In this document: positions 23,359 to 31,395 of the stretch, piece by piece
How the letters are laid out: every line of letters starts with the position of its first letter
Numbering within the stretch: position 1 is the stretch's first letter
Virus record (IMG/VR): IMGVR_UViG_3300042731_009261
Location: 1 to 38,617 of that record
Reading direction: 5' to 3' (one strand)
Source: a virus
Length of the DNA: 38,617 bases
Notes under the pieces: model-generated
The model's database searches: none
The model's input: only the letters and a program-made list of their open reading frames with translations
Told to the model about the DNA's origin: nothing
Program-made: the position numbers and the translations under genes

Positions 23359-24764
23359 AATTCTATAAATTCTATATCAAATCCTTCAGATTCATAGAAA
23401 TTTATTCTTTTTTGTCCATGTCTTCCTAAAAATTTTACTTCATCAATTAAATCAAATATTACTGCATAATCTTTATCTTCATGAGTTCTTAATGTTCTAC
23501 CTACACTTTGTAGGGTTCTTATTTTGCTTTTTGTAGGAGAAGCAAGCATAGCATATTGAAGGTTCGGTATATTGATACCCTGTTGAAAAATTCCATAGGT
23601 TGCAATAAGGGCAATATTGTTTTCTTTTTTCATTCTGTTTCTCCATTCTTCCCTTATTTCAGTTTTATCTTTTCCTGATAGAAATACAACTTCTCTTTTG
23701 GTTCTTCTATTTAATAGTTTGACAAGCTTATCCCCTTCAGCAATTTGAGATACCAATAATAATACATTATGATCTAATCTCTTGACTATTTCAGCTATGA
23801 TCTTTAATCTATAATTAGAATGAAAAACTTCCTCTTTGAGTGCATGATAAGTTTCTGATTCAATTCCCATTGGGTGATTTATTATTAAAGCTTTTACTTT
23901 GCATTTTGCAATATATCCTTGTTCTGCAAGTAGACCTGAAGGATATTCTTTGATGACAGGCCCAAGGTAGGATTTTATATTCATTAGATCGGTCTCATGG
24001 TTCGGTAATGTTCCTGTAAATCCAAGTCTGTATCTTGCTTTTGATTTTGATAGTATTTTTTTGAGTTCATGCGCTTTTGCTTGATGTACTTCATCAATTG
24101 TAATAAAGTCATATATAGGTAATCTATCATGATTATTTTTTAATGTTTGCCAAGTAGATATGACAATAGCGTTATCCCATTCTTTGTATCCTGTATAGAC
24201 TCTACCTATGAACCTATCATCTATACCATATTCCATCATATCAGTCCTGAATTGTTCAACAAGTTGTGTGGATGGAACAACAATTAAAGACCTTCCAACT
24301 TTGGTTATTTGTCTATTATCAAGTAGGTTCTTTATTATATAAGATATAGCAAGAGATTTTCCTGATGCTGTTGCAGACCTTATGATACCTTTACTGTATC
24401 TTATAGTAGATTCAATGGTTTCTTTTTGGTATGGTCTTGGGTATAGGGATAAATCATATTTTATTGGTATGGATACTCCCTTGAATAAATTCTTGACACC
24501 TAAATCAGGTTCAAGTGGCATATAGGGAAATAGTTTCTTATGTTTTCTAAGAAAATCTAATAGAAGACCAAAGGGCATAAAATTAGCATCAGTAATGAAA
24601 TGTACTTTTCCATCCCACATACCTGCTTTATATTTGCCACTCCAAAAATAGTTCTTTGCTTTGAGGGCAAATTCCTTTTTCATAGTTTTCATATATTCAT
24701 CACTATTGGTTCTTATTTTTATTTTGTAATTATTGTTTAATAATAACTGTACTTTATGATACAT
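23313..24764 (-). CDS. uvsW: UvsW-like SF2 DNA helicase
   Basis: A 483-residue protein starting at the ATG 24764-24762 that overlaps the upstream gene's stop (TAATG); a longer frame to 24809 lacks a ribosome site. An N-terminal DNA-binding part (1-100) precedes SF2 motifs: Q-like YPRPYQKETI (108-117), Walker A ATASGKS (131-137), DEVH (224-227), GFTGT, and the C-terminal QGINIPNLQY and QSVGRTLR. In T4, UvsW is a branch-migrating helicase that unwinds R-loops and recombination junctions, ending origin-dependent and favouring recombination-dependent replication. The pairing with a UvsY-like gene supports this. It converges on, and overlaps, the ATT-start frame. Confidence 0.85.
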   Translation of the reverse strand: MYHKVQLLLNNNYKIKIRTNSDEYMKTMKKEFALKAKNYFWSGKYKAGMWDGKVHFITDANFMPFGLLLDFLRKHKKLFPYMPLEPDLGVKNLFKGVSIPIKYDLSLYPRPYQKETIESTIRYSKGIIRSATASGKSLAISYIIKNLLDNRQITKVGRSLIVVPSTQLVEQFRTDMMEYGIDDRFIGRVYTGYKEWDNAIVISTWQTLKNNHDRLPIYDFITIDEVHQAKAHELKKILSKSKARYRLGFTGTLPNHETDLMNIKSYLGPVIKEYPSGLLAEQGYIAKCKVKALIINHPMGIESETYHALKEEVFHSNYRLKIIAEIVKRLDHNVLLLVSQIAEGDKLVKLLNRRTKREVVFLSGKDKTEIREEWRNRMKKENNIALIATYGIFQQGINIPNLQYAMLASPTKSKIRTLQSVGRTLRTHEDKDYAVIFDLIDEVKFLGRHGQKRINFYESEGFDIEFIEFHATSLANAIAACLA

Positions 24765-25186
24765 TATATACCTTTTTTTTCTCTGTCTGTAAAAACTTTC
24801 ATATTCCATCCCATTGAATTAAATGCCTTCCAACACATATCAAAAAATTTTACTTTAACCATTTGCTTTGCCATAATTTTTTTCATTTTTATTATTTTAT
24901 CATCAGATGGAAGACAGTATTCTTCTATTTCTTTTTTTTGCCATTCATTATCGTCATTGAATCTATAATGTTTATATCTAATACCCTTTAAAGCATCCAT
25001 TTTACGTTCAAGAATTTCGTATTTTCTTAGTTCAGTTTGCCAAAGATCATGATATTTTATCTTCATTAATTCATTTTTTCTAAGTTTTTCGGCTATATCA
25101 AGGTCTGAAAATTGAGCTTCATTTTCTATATCATATTTTTCTTTCAATTCATCATAAATTTGTTGTAATTCTTGTTCTTCATTCAT
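24764..25186 (-). CDS. uvsY: UvsY-like recombination mediator
   Basis: A 140-residue protein, close to T4 UvsY in size (about 137). It is mostly helical and highly charged: an N-terminal acidic helix, then LWQTELRKYEILERKMDALK, a basic GIRYKHYRF turn, a middle acidic stretch with LPSDDKIIKMKK, and a C-terminal FFDMCWKAFNSMGWNMKVFT. The same order (charged helix, YY/H turn, short acidic part, long C-terminal helix) is seen in T4 UvsY. UvsY loads the UvsX recombinase onto single-stranded DNA covered by gp32. Its coupling to the uvsW-like gene matches T4. AGAGGAT precedes the ATG. Confidence 0.7.
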   Translation of the reverse strand: MNEEQELQQIYDELKEKYDIENEAQFSDLDIAEKLRKNELMKIKYHDLWQTELRKYEILERKMDALKGIRYKHYRFNDDNEWQKKEIEEYCLPSDDKIIKMKKIMAKQMVKVKFFDMCWKAFNSMGWNMKVFTDREKKGI

Positions 25187-25215
25187 AACTATCCTCTATT
25201 ATTTATTTTCTGAAT

Positions 25216-25282
25216 ATTATACCATAAAACATGAAAATACTTTACATTTTTTGTAAAGTATTTAGTGAAAATAGTGTATAAT
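25216..25282. promoter_or_regulatory. Symmetric divergent promoter with shared 11-bp inverted repeat
   Basis: Between the uvsY-like gene (minus) and the helicase gene (plus) lies an inverted repeat AAATACTTTAC (25235-25245) and GTAAAGTATTT (25253-25263), with 7 bases between. On each strand GTAAAGTATTT is followed by exactly 13 bases and then a perfect TATAAT (plus 25277-25282; minus 25221-25216). No good -35 is present at 17 bp, but the repeat sits where the MotA box of T4 middle promoters sits (about -30). I infer a two-way middle promoter turned on by an activator, or an operator shared by both. The plus TATAAT lies only 6 bases before the helicase ATG. Confidence 0.65.
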
Positions 25283-25288
25283 GCTTGT

Positions 25289-26677
25289 ATGGATAGATTA
25301 AATTCTGATTTCATTGAAAAGATCATACTTAAGGGTATGCTTTCTGATAAGGATTTTCTCGTTCTAACATCAAGTGTTTTTGAAAGTGAATATTTTGATG
25401 ATCCAAGTATAGGTCACATTTTTAATTTTTGTAAAGAATATTCTGATGAGTATAATAGTATACCATCAAGAGATTCTATTATAAATTCTACTGAAACTCC
25501 TGATGAAATTCGTGAAATACTTGATCAAGTAGATCAAGTTGATTTTAATATTGCAGAGAGTTATGAATTTTTATTAAATCAATCCAATGATTATTTAAAA
25601 GAAAAGGCACTTAAACAAGCAATTATTAATTCCATAGATGATGTTGATATTGCTGATAGACGAAATTTAGTTCAAAAACGGATTGAACAAGCATTAATTA
25701 AAGATATTAAGATTGATTTGGGTCTTAAATATTTTGAGGAAATTGGTGTTAGATTAAGACGTATCTTTACGGCAAGTGAAAATAGAATTCCAACATATTT
25801 TTCCGTATTTGATGAATATATTAATGGTGGATTTCCACCTTTGACGTTTAATGTTTTTACGGCAAAGATACATGGTGGTAAATCAAATTTAATGGCGAAT
25901 TTTGCTTCAAGGCAGGTTGTCAATGGTAAAAATGTTGTTATTCTTACCTTAGAGATGAGTCAAGATGCTTTTGCACAACGGTTTGATGGTATATATTCAA
26001 GGCTTGATGTTAATAGGATTTATATTTCAAGGACATATAAAAGACGATTATTCGAAAGTTTGAGAAATATTAAGAGGGAAACTGAGGAAACAAGAGGGGA
26101 ATTATTCATAAAAGAATACCCAACAGGTGAAGCTTCAGTTCTTGATTTTAGAGGTTATTTAAGAGAATTGATGCTTAGAGATATAAATATTGATATTATT
26201 TATGTGGATTATATAAATTTAATGAAATCAGCTTACAAGGTTGAGAATAACATGTATTCATCAGTCAAGAGGGTAGCAGAGGAATTAAGAGCACTTTCTT
26301 TTGAGTTTAAATGTCCTATTGTTTCGGTCTCTCAAGTAAACAGAGAAGGATTCTTTGTTAATTTCAATGAATTGGATTTCAGTTATACGGCAGAATCAAT
26401 GGGAATACCTGCAACGGCAGATTTCATGTGTCTTCTTGGAACGGATGAGGAACAAATGGTTTATGAGTCTGAAATCCTTTATAGAATAACCAAATCAAGA
26501 ATTGGTTTACCGAATCAACAGAATAAATTTTTTCTTGACAAAAGAAGCTTAAAGATGTATGACAGTTCAGAGGAAGATGTTTGGATAGAGGATGCAACTA
26601 TTTCAGGTGATAATAGAAGACAAGTGGTTATAGATGAAGAAAGGAATAATAGACGTAATAGAAGGAGAAGGGATTAA
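25289..26677 (+). CDS. DnaB-family replicative helicase (T4 gp41-like)
   Basis: A 462-residue protein starting at the ATG at 25289. A GTG at 25265 in the same frame lies within the promoter and is rejected. An N-terminal helical domain (1-140) precedes a RecA-like motor: Walker A AKIHGGKSN (193-201; K198), VVILTLEMSQDAFAQRF (216-232), Walker B INIDIIYVDYINLM, the VKRVAEELRALSFEF helix, and SVSQVNREG. The C-terminus is Arg/Asn-rich. This is the ring helicase that unwinds DNA at the fork, similar in size to T4 gp41. No SD is visible and the -10 box is only 6 bases upstream, so the message may be leaderless or start further upstream. It shares TAATG with the glycosylase gene. Confidence 0.85.
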   Translation: MDRLNSDFIEKIILKGMLSDKDFLVLTSSVFESEYFDDPSIGHIFNFCKEYSDEYNSIPSRDSIINSTETPDEIREILDQVDQVDFNIAESYEFLLNQSNDYLKEKALKQAIINSIDDVDIADRRNLVQKRIEQALIKDIKIDLGLKYFEEIGVRLRRIFTASENRIPTYFSVFDEYINGGFPPLTFNVFTAKIHGGKSNLMANFASRQVVNGKNVVILTLEMSQDAFAQRFDGIYSRLDVNRIYISRTYKRRLFESLRNIKRETEETRGELFIKEYPTGEASVLDFRGYLRELMLRDINIDIIYVDYINLMKSAYKVENNMYSSVKRVAEELRALSFEFKCPIVSVSQVNREGFFVNFNELDFSYTAESMGIPATADFMCLLGTDEEQMVYESEILYRITKSRIGLPNQQNKFFLDKRSLKMYDSSEEDVWIEDATISGDNRRQVVIDEERNNRRNRRRRD

Positions 26678-27303
26678 TGTTAAGCAATAGACAGGTTAGA
26701 ATGCTTGAGTTATTGGATAAGAAGGTAAGTACCTGTCAAAAATGTAAATTATGTCATAATGGAACAGCAATCCCTATATGGACACCACATGCAAAATATG
26801 TAATGATAGGCGAAGCACCGGGCTTAAATGAGGTTAGACAAGGTACACCATTTGTTGGTAAGGCAGGTGTGATTTTAAGAGATGCAATGCATGATCTTGG
26901 GTTTAAGTCTATTGATTTTCTTATAATAAATTCAGTACAATGTAGACCTGTTGTTGGTAATAGGAATGGGAAACCAACTGAAAGACAACTTGATAAATGT
27001 CAAGAATATGTGAGAAAATATATAAAGGTTGTTAATCCTGAAAAGATTTTATGTTTAGGTAATTATTCTAAATATATATTTAATGGAACAACAACAGGAA
27101 TATTAGGTCAAAGAGGAACATTTACTAAATATTCATTTGATAATGATAGAGAATATCCTGTATTATTTACTGTTCATCCTGCTTATTGTATATATCAAGA
27201 GGAAGGTATTCCATTGTTAAAACAAGACCTTGAATTGTTTAGAGAAACAAAAATTGAAAGACATACAGATTGGTTACTTAGTGAAGATGATTTTAAAATT
27301 TAA
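26677..27303 (+). CDS. Uracil-DNA glycosylase, family 4 (4Fe-4S)
   Basis: A 208-residue protein. C20-x2-C23 (TCQKCKLC), C89 (NSVQCRP) and C108 (DKCQEYV) match the four cluster cysteines of family 4 uracil-DNA glycosylases. IGEAPGLNEVRQGTPFVGKA (44-63) is the active-site motif, and HPAY (167-170) the second. Family enzymes remove uracil from DNA. In phages they could act in repair, in replication complexes, or in host DNA damage. The TAATG overlap with the helicase gene indicates a replication role. AGAAGG precedes the ATG. Confidence 0.88.
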   Translation: MLSNRQVRMLELLDKKVSTCQKCKLCHNGTAIPIWTPHAKYVMIGEAPGLNEVRQGTPFVGKAGVILRDAMHDLGFKSIDFLIINSVQCRPVVGNRNGKPTERQLDKCQEYVRKYIKVVNPEKILCLGNYSKYIFNGTTTGILGQRGTFTKYSFDNDREYPVLFTVHPAYCIYQEEGIPLLKQDLELFRETKIERHTDWLLSEDDFKI

Positions 27304-27335
27304 GGAGTAAAAAATATCAAGAGATAGTAAATTTT

Positions 27336-27411
27336 AGGGGAGTGGTGGAACGGCATACACGTTGGTCTTAGGAACCAAATTTTGGGGGTTCGAATCCCCC
27401 TTCCCCTACCA
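27336..27411 (+). tRNA. tRNA-Leu (anticodon UAG), short variable loop
   Basis: 76 bases with encoded CCA. The acceptor AGGGGAG pairs with TTCCCCT (one G-T pair). The D arm is GTG...CAC. The anticodon stem is TTGGT/ACCAA with loop CTTAGGA, giving anticodon TAG (Leu, CUA codons). The T arm is GGGGG-TTCGAAT-CCCCC. The D loop looks Leu-like (GGAACGGCATA), but between the anticodon and T arms there are only five bases (ATTTT). Bacterial tRNA-Leu normally has a long variable arm, so this is atypical. It is followed 11 bases later by a second tRNA. Confidence 0.88.
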
Positions 27412-27422
27412 AGGAATGTATA

Positions 27423-27500
27423 GGGGGAGTAGTCCAATTTGGCAGAGACAATAGGTTTAAGCCCTATCAAGTGAAGGTTCGAATCCTTCTTCCCCCACCA
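27423..27500 (+). tRNA. tRNA-Leu (anticodon UAA), short variable loop
   Basis: 78 bases with encoded CCA. The acceptor GGGGGAG pairs with TTCCCCC (one G-T pair). The D stem is GTC/GAC, with GG in the loop. The anticodon stem is ATAGG/CCTAT with loop TTTAAGC, giving anticodon TAA (Leu, UUA, a codon heavily used by this AT-rich phage). The T arm is GAAGG-TTCGAAT-CCTTC. The variable loop is only CAAGT. Like its neighbour it lacks the long class II variable arm. It lies in the same transcript as the glycosylase and DNA polymerase genes. Confidence 0.88.
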
Positions 27501-27510
27501 AATAAACTAA

Positions 27511-27551
27511 GACTGATGGACATGAAAAGATTGTCATAAAGTCGGGGAAGG
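27511..27551 (+). promoter_or_regulatory. Hairpin next to the DNA polymerase ribosome site
   Basis: GACT (27511-27514) pairs with AGTC (27540-27543) and GACA (27519-27522) with TGTC (27532-27535), separated by a GATG/ATAA internal loop. The GGGGAAGG ribosome site (27544-27551) follows at once. T4 and RB69 DNA polymerases repress their own translation by binding a hairpin at their ribosome site (established). A comparable operator is inferred here; the short stems make it tentative. Confidence 0.4.
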
Positions 27552-27557
27552 TGTAAT

Positions 27558-30221
27558 ATTTTTAAGAATGTATATTATAATACAAGAGAATCAAAAATTT
27601 ATTTATGGGAGCAGATTAATGGAGAAAATCTTTTTGATAGAATAGATTGGACACCTTATGTTTTTACTCCATCAATTCCGCAAGAGTCTGATGCAAAGAC
27701 GATATTTAATGATCATGTCAGCAAACGTAAGTTCAATTCATATTATGATTATAAAAATTTTTTAAAAGATCATAAAAGTCCTAAAATTTTCGAGAATAAT
27801 GTAAGAAATGAAATTCAATTTTTAGCTGAAAGGTATTATGGTATTCCTGATGATGAGATGTATGTACCTAATCTTAAGGTTTATTATTTGGATATTGAAG
27901 TAATGCCTGATGAAGGGTTTCCTGATTTTAAAAAACCACAAGACCCTGTAATTCTTGCATCTATTAGAGATGGATTGACAGGTAAAACGATAACATTTGG
28001 ATATGATGTATTGAAAATGAGAGAATATTCAGGTGATATGGAAAATATGAGGTATATTCATTGTAAAAGTGAAGAAGACCTTCTAAGATACCTGTTCAAT
28101 TACATTCATAAATATCCTTGTGATGTTCTAAGTGGTTATAATATTTGGGCTTTTGATATACCTTATTTGGTTAATAGAGCTATAGTTTTGTGGGGTGAAG
28201 AAGAAGGTAGAAAAATGTATTCAAAAATGAGTCCTATCAATATTGTAAGTGTTTGGAAACAAAAACAATCTGATGATTTAAATATTGATATGGGTGGATT
28301 GACTATATTAGATTATTATAATGTATATAAATGGTATGGTAAGAATCTTGAAAGATATACTCTTGAATATGTTTCTCAGAAAGAATTGAAGAAAGGTAAA
28401 AAGAAGAATCCTTATGAATCTATGCAAGAGCAAGTTGAAAAAGATTGGAATGGATTTGTAGATTATAATGTTATTGACTGTGAATTAGTTAATGATCTTG
28501 AAAATACACTTGGGTATATTCGAATGATTCAGGCATTGAGTCTTTTATGTAAATCTCCTATGAAATACTATAATGCTCAGACACAACTTATTGAGGGATT
28601 GATGTTAACGTATTATAGGAGAAATGGTTTATGTGCTCCACATTTTTCAGGTGGTGAACAGAAACCTTTTACTGCGGCACATGTAAAACAACCTCAAAAA
28701 GGTTTACATGAATGGGTTGTTGATGTTGATATCACATCAAGTTATCCATCTCATATTATCACAATGAATATGTCTAATGAAACTTTCTTTGGTAAAATTA
28801 TAGTTTTAGATGAGAAGGAAATTATTGCATATACAAGGAAAAGAGAATTTCCACCATTTAAAATGTATAGGGAAATTAATGGAGAATGGGAAATTGTTTA
28901 TTTTGATAAAGATAAACTTAGTAAATTTAATCTTGCTTTGAGTAAAGGATTATTTGCAATAGCTCCATGTGGCTCTATTTTCACAACAAATAAACCGGGT
29001 GTTGTAGCATTAGTTGAAAAAAATGTATTTTTTAAAAGAAAAGAAGTTAAGGGTAAAAGATATGAAATGGGAATGAAGTCTAATGAATATGAGGAAAATA
29101 CTCCTGAACATAGGAAATATAAGGAGAGAGAAAGAGAACTTGATTCTTTACAGCTTGCTTTGAAAATTATGATGAATGCTTTTTTTGGAATATTATCAGT
29201 ACCTTATTCGAGATATTTCAATACATACATTGCAGAAGCTATAACGGCAGGTGGAAGACATACTATTAAATCAGGACAAAAATTTTGTAATGATCTATTG
29301 AATGATCCATCTCAAGATATTTTAGCTTTATTTGCAGGAGATGGAAAGAAATTTACTCATAGAAAGGATTATGTTAAATACATTGATACGGATTCATTGT
29401 TTGTTGGTTTGGGAGAATGGATTCAAGATCAAGGATTTCAGGCTGAATGGGAAAAGTTACCTGATGAGGATAAGATTGAGTGGATTAAAAAGATATCAGG
29501 TATAATGGAAAAATACATTGATGATAGAATTTTCAAAGAGGTTCAGTTAGGGGATTATAACTCCCAAATTCATGATTTTAAGATAGGGTTCAAACAGGAA
29601 ATTATTGCCAAGACAGCTTTATTTGTCAAAAAGAAAAAATATGCCTATTGGTTACTTGATAAAGAGGGTGTTCCAAAGGATGAGATTAAAGTTACTGGTC
29701 TTGAAATTGTTCGTTCTGAATCTGCTGAAGCTATCAGACCAAGATTGAAAAATATCATGGAAATGATCATGAAGCAACGAAGTGATGAAAACATAAGCAA
29801 GACCATTAGGATATATAAAAAAGAGCTAAGTAAGCTAACTCCTGAAGAATTAGCGGCTAATATAGGGGTTAATGGTATTAAAAAATATCTTAGAACAGGT
29901 ACACCCCTAAAAGGTACACCTTGGCATGTTAAAGGTGTTTATAATTATAGACTTTTATTAAAAGAACTTGGTATACAGGATAAATATGAGGATATTCATG
30001 AAGGGCTGAAGGCAAAGGTTGTTTATGTAAAAAAGAATCCTTATAATGTGGAAACGATAACATTTCATGAATGGCCTAGTGAGTTTAATGATATAGTTCA
30101 ATTTGATTCACATCAAATGATTGATAAATTTTTTATAAAGAAGGTTCGATTGTTACTTGAACCTATTAATAAAGAAAGCATTATTGATAGTGACATGAGT
30201 GCTGTTAAAGCTTTCTTCTAA
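27558..30221 (+). CDS. Family-B DNA polymerase (T4 gp43-like), apparent ATT start
   Basis: The frame is open from 27540 with no ATG, GTG or TTG until 27858, yet the stretch before 27858 is clearly polymerase N-terminus (NVYYNTRESKIYLWEQINGE, DWTPYVFTPS). ATT at 27558, 6 bases after GGGGAAGG, gives 887 residues (T4 gp43 is 898). From this start, exo I YYLDIEV has D112 and E114, the T4 numbers. Exo II is GYNIWAFDIPYL, exo III DYNVIDCELV, polymerase motif A DITSSYPS (D391), motif B KIMMNAFFGI, motif C YIDTDSLF. Both proofreading and polymerase sites are intact. It replicates the phage genome. Its 3' end overlaps the convergent gene at 30205 by 17 bases. Confidence 0.9.
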   Translation: MFKNVYYNTRESKIYLWEQINGENLFDRIDWTPYVFTPSIPQESDAKTIFNDHVSKRKFNSYYDYKNFLKDHKSPKIFENNVRNEIQFLAERYYGIPDDEMYVPNLKVYYLDIEVMPDEGFPDFKKPQDPVILASIRDGLTGKTITFGYDVLKMREYSGDMENMRYIHCKSEEDLLRYLFNYIHKYPCDVLSGYNIWAFDIPYLVNRAIVLWGEEEGRKMYSKMSPINIVSVWKQKQSDDLNIDMGGLTILDYYNVYKWYGKNLERYTLEYVSQKELKKGKKKNPYESMQEQVEKDWNGFVDYNVIDCELVNDLENTLGYIRMIQALSLLCKSPMKYYNAQTQLIEGLMLTYYRRNGLCAPHFSGGEQKPFTAAHVKQPQKGLHEWVVDVDITSSYPSHIITMNMSNETFFGKIIVLDEKEIIAYTRKREFPPFKMYREINGEWEIVYFDKDKLSKFNLALSKGLFAIAPCGSIFTTNKPGVVALVEKNVFFKRKEVKGKRYEMGMKSNEYEENTPEHRKYKERERELDSLQLALKIMMNAFFGILSVPYSRYFNTYIAEAITAGGRHTIKSGQKFCNDLLNDPSQDILALFAGDGKKFTHRKDYVKYIDTDSLFVGLGEWIQDQGFQAEWEKLPDEDKIEWIKKISGIMEKYIDDRIFKEVQLGDYNSQIHDFKIGFKQEIIAKTALFVKKKKYAYWLLDKEGVPKDEIKVTGLEIVRSESAEAIRPRLKNIMEMIMKQRSDENISKTIRIYKKELSKLTPEELAANIGVNGIKKYLRTGTPLKGTPWHVKGVYNYRLLLKELGIQDKYEDIHEGLKAKVVYVKKNPYNVETITFHEWPSEFNDIVQFDSHQMIDKFFIKKVRLLLEPINKESIIDSDMSAVKAFF

Positions 30222-30570
30222 AATAATTTACGAGTTTACTTTCTTTTTGTGCTTCATCATCTTTAGGTGGTGGAGCACTTTCAGGTGGTGGTTCTTCCTG
30301 TTGTTCAGGTGGTGGTTCATATTTTGTTTTTGTTGGTTTAGTTTCTTTATCAACATTACTCCATTTCTTTTTCTTATCTCTTAAATCTTGAACTATAGCA
30401 TCATTAGTTTCATTTTCTTCTTTATTTTTCATTGCTTCAAGAGCTTTGTTGATTAATTCAAGATATCTTTTTACCTTTTCAGGTGGATATTCTCCACCTA
30501 CTTCTGGTTCTGGTAAGGCCAATGCTTTAGATATAACATTTTCTTCTGTAAGATATTTTTTAAATTTCAT
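30205..30570 (-). CDS. Leader-bearing protein with Pro/Glu-rich tail
   Basis: A 121-residue protein starting MKFKKYLTEENVIS (leader, possible cut after YLTE/E). The middle has PPEKVKRYLELINKALEAMK, and the C-terminal half is low-complexity, KYEPPPEQQEEPPPESAPPP, ending LVNYFRRKL. The proline repeats show as CAGGTGGTGGTTC direct repeats in the plus strand (30284-30315). The unstructured tail fits a packaged scaffold or core-type protein (inference). It is last in the minus-strand transcript and ends inside the polymerase gene's 3' end. Confidence 0.6.
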   Translation of the reverse strand: MKFKKYLTEENVISKALALPEPEVGGEYPPEKVKRYLELINKALEAMKNKEENETNDAIVQDLRDKKKKWSNVDKETKPTKTKYEPPPEQQEEPPPESAPPPKDDEAQKESKLVNYFRRKL

Positions 30571-30792
30571 TTAATTTTTTTTCCTAATTTCAAGAGTAGC
30601 ATGATAGTCTTTATATTGTTTGTTATAGAAATCAATTGCATCCTTAACAAACTTAAAATTTTTGAAATCTTTCATTGTTTCCATAAATTTTTTAGTATCT
30701 AAAGTAGTGATTGTTTTTCCTGTTTTTTTATCTATTACTTTTACAAAATCCTCTAATTTTGCTTCACCTAAATATTTATCTATTAAAGTCAT
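30571..30792 (-). CDS. Leader-bearing small protein
   Basis: A 73-residue protein starting MTLIDKYLGEAKLEDFVKVI, with the (L)-G-E/A site typical of the leader family. The body is a Lys/Phe-rich helical region (FMETMKDFKNFKFVKDAIDF) and a short strand at the end. It starts ten bases after the stop of the zinc-ribbon leader gene, with AGGAGAAATTAA upstream of the ATG, and ends just before the next gene. No family is recognised. Confidence 0.6.
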   Translation of the reverse strand: MTLIDKYLGEAKLEDFVKVIDKKTGKTITTLDTKKFMETMKDFKNFKFVKDAIDFYNKQYKDYHATLEIRKKN

Positions 30793-30802
30793 TTAATTTC
30801 TC

Positions 30803-30988
30803 CTAAACTGGTTCTGTATCATATCCTTTACATTTCGGGCATTTGACCTCAAAGGTATTTTTACCTAATTTCTTTTTGAATTTATGACCACACTCCATGC
30901 ATTCCATTTGGGTTGAGGATGAGTGTTTTCTTGTCATTGCTCCCCCCCAAGATTTTGCTTCACCTAAATATTTTTTTATTAAATCCAT
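30803..30988 (-). CDS. Leader-bearing zinc-ribbon protein
   Basis: A 61-residue protein. MDLIKKYLGEAKSWGGA is a leader with L-G-E/A, followed by MECMECGHKFKKKLG and EVKCPKCKGYDTEPV, two C-x2-C pairs that form a zinc ribbon. If cut after LGE the mature protein is about 50 residues, almost only the ribbon. It could bind nucleic acid or a host protein after injection (inference). GGGGGAAAA lies upstream of the ATG. Confidence 0.65.
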   Translation of the reverse strand: MDLIKKYLGEAKSWGGAMTRKHSSSTQMECMECGHKFKKKLGKNTFEVKCPKCKGYDTEPV

Positions 30989-30999
30989 TTTTCCCCCAT

Positions 31000-31395
31000 T
31001 TATTTTTTCTTTTTTTGTTTTAATAGGAAAACTACTTCTTCAATTTTTGAGTCAATTAGATCATCAATATTATTGGCAACTTTATTTAAAGTTTTTTGAG
31101 TTGCTTTTGGTATTTGATTTTTTATATCATTGAATACTATTTGTTTTATTTTTATAGCTTCTTCTTCTGTAATTTTACCATCTGCTCCAAATTTTTTAAA
31201 TGCTTGTTCTGCTCTAACAACGGCAGATTTAGATATGTTATTAAGTGAATTAAATGCAACATTGACAATTTCAGAATTAGTTTTAGATTTTATCCATCTT
31301 CTCAATTCATTTAATCCCCAAGTTACAATAATTCCTATGGCAGTCACTATGGCGGGGCCTATGATTGCCATTATTTCTGCAATAATAGCTTCCAT
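31000..31395 (-). CDS. Holin-like protein (LLH superfamily type)
   Basis: A 131-residue protein. Residues 4-28 (IIAEIMAIIGPAIVTAIGII) form one N-terminal membrane helix, followed by W-G-L-N-E-L-R-R-W. A helical region with SAVVRAEQAFKKFGADGKIT and KIKQIVFNDI comes next, then a Lys-rich C-terminus (LLKQKKKK). The single N-terminal membrane segment, A-x-x-x-E-Q-x-F and a basic tail are the pattern of LLH-type holins, which open the inner membrane at lysis. It has AGGAGAAAT before the ATG and is next to two lipoproteins and a peptidase. Confidence 0.65.
   Translation of the reverse strand: MEAIIAEIMAIIGPAIVTAIGIIVTWGLNELRRWIKSKTNSEIVNVAFNSLNNISKSAVVRAEQAFKKFGADGKITEEEAIKIKQIVFNDIKNQIPKATQKTLNKVANNIDDLIDSKIEEVVFLLKQKKKK

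Noticed and set aside
27336-27500. Phage attachment site at the tRNAs
   Set aside because: Both tRNAs are complete with CCA, and no integrase or repeated tRNA fragment is seen.
27512-27543. Hammerhead-like CTGATG before the polymerase
   Set aside because: The GAAA core after stem II and the third stem are missing; an ordinary hairpin explains it better.
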